The translations under genes and the position numbers were made by a program. This document shows, in pieces, positions 12,822-12,934 of a stretch of 12,934 nt of DNA. Every line of letters starts with the position of its first letter. Positions within the stretch are counted from its first letter, which is position 1. Below the pieces are notes generated by a model, which did not search any database, was not told the DNA's origin, and saw only the letters and a program-made list of their open reading frames with translations. This stretch comes from an uncultured Thermoanaerobacteraceae bacterium (lineage in GTDB: Bacteria; Bacillota; DSM-12270; Thermacetogeniales; Thermacetogeniaceae), in NCBI GenBank assembly GCA_937914965.1, contig CALGIY010000096.1, positions 1 through 12,934 of the forward strand, in the 5' to 3' direction.

Positions 12822-12934
12822 AGCTTTTCTGTTTTATAAATATTTTCGTACTTTTTATCTTGCGCCATAAAAATAGATGGGTGTATATCTAGAAAGAATA
12901 AAACAATTCACCCGACTATTCTAATGATAACCCC

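Larger units (their letters stand above)
12543..12934 (-). promoter_or_regulatory. AT-rich regulatory region upstream of the amidohydrolase-hydantoinase operon
   Basis: No gene of its own is visible in these 392 bases. It is about one-third G+C in a sampled line (20 of 60 bases in 12661-12720), against about 47% in a sampled line of the minus-strand genes and 55% in one of the plus-strand operon. It contains the sigma-54 promoter and the GTTGCAA dyad listed separately, a lone GTTGCAA half-site at 12719-12725, a perfect palindrome TTCAATTGAA at 12729-12738, and near 12778-12790 a direct repeat of TTTGCA. The gene beyond the right edge is not seen. Confidence 0.6.

Noticed and set aside
12540..12934. 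CRISPR or tandem array in the AT-rich right end
   Set aside because: The repeated GTTGCAA and TTTGCA words are short and irregularly spaced; no regular repeat-spacer period is present.

Overview
The window looks like chromosome of an anaerobic, fermentative Firmicute of the class Clostridia, perhaps a Peptococcaceae/Desulfotomaculum-like lineage. Reasons: a clostridial glutamate mutase/methylaspartate ammonia-lyase pair, a three-subunit molybdenum hydroxylase, strong GGAGG-type ribosome binding sites, tightly packed or overlapping genes, and dispersed imperfect palindromes with a GGGGACGGT / ACCGTCCCC core of a type I recall from such genomes. The genus is an inference. There are no rRNA or tRNA genes, no CRISPR array and no intact transposase.

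Left part (1-8891, plus strand). This begins with the 3' part of glmE (glutamate mutase epsilon subunit; its 5' end is outside the window) and a complete methylaspartate ammonia-lyase with all its catalytic residues. These give glutamate -> 3-methylaspartate -> mesaconate + NH3. After a repeat-filled gap of 264 bases come an AtuA-like (DUF1446) protein, a DUF4387 protein and a P-loop NTPase carrying an AlaRS 'second additional domain'-like C-terminus. These three overlap one another and look translationally coupled. Next comes a xanthine-dehydrogenase-family enzyme: Mo-cofactor subunit, [2Fe-2S] subunit and, after another repeat, the FAD subunit. Its substrate is not identifiable from sequence.

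Middle part (8892-10267). A repeat-bearing spacer of about 400 bases is followed by a lone DMT/EamA-type transporter and a compact hairpin region that probably terminates transcription from both sides.

Right part (10268-12934, minus strand). A dihydropyrimidinase/D-hydantoinase lies downstream of an isochorismatase-family cysteine hydrolase most like N-carbamoyl amidohydrolases. Together they could open a hydantoin-type ring and remove the carbamoyl group. These two genes are less GC-rich than the left part. The amidohydrolase is preceded by an AT-rich 390-base regulatory region with an essentially perfect sigma-54 (-24/-12) promoter and an upstream GTTGCAA dyad at a distance suited to an enhancer-binding protein.

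The whole window reads as amino-acid / N-heterocycle catabolism. The most interesting points are: (1) the sigma-54-controlled hydantoinase/carbamoylase pair; (2) the uncharacterised AtuA-like / DUF4387 / P-loop-SAD trio in a methylaspartate operon; (3) the possibility that Mo-hydroxylase, hydantoinase and carbamoylase feed glutamate into the methylaspartate route, for example by way of hydantoin-5-propionate; (4) a family of palindromic repeats that bracket genes as inverted pairs.
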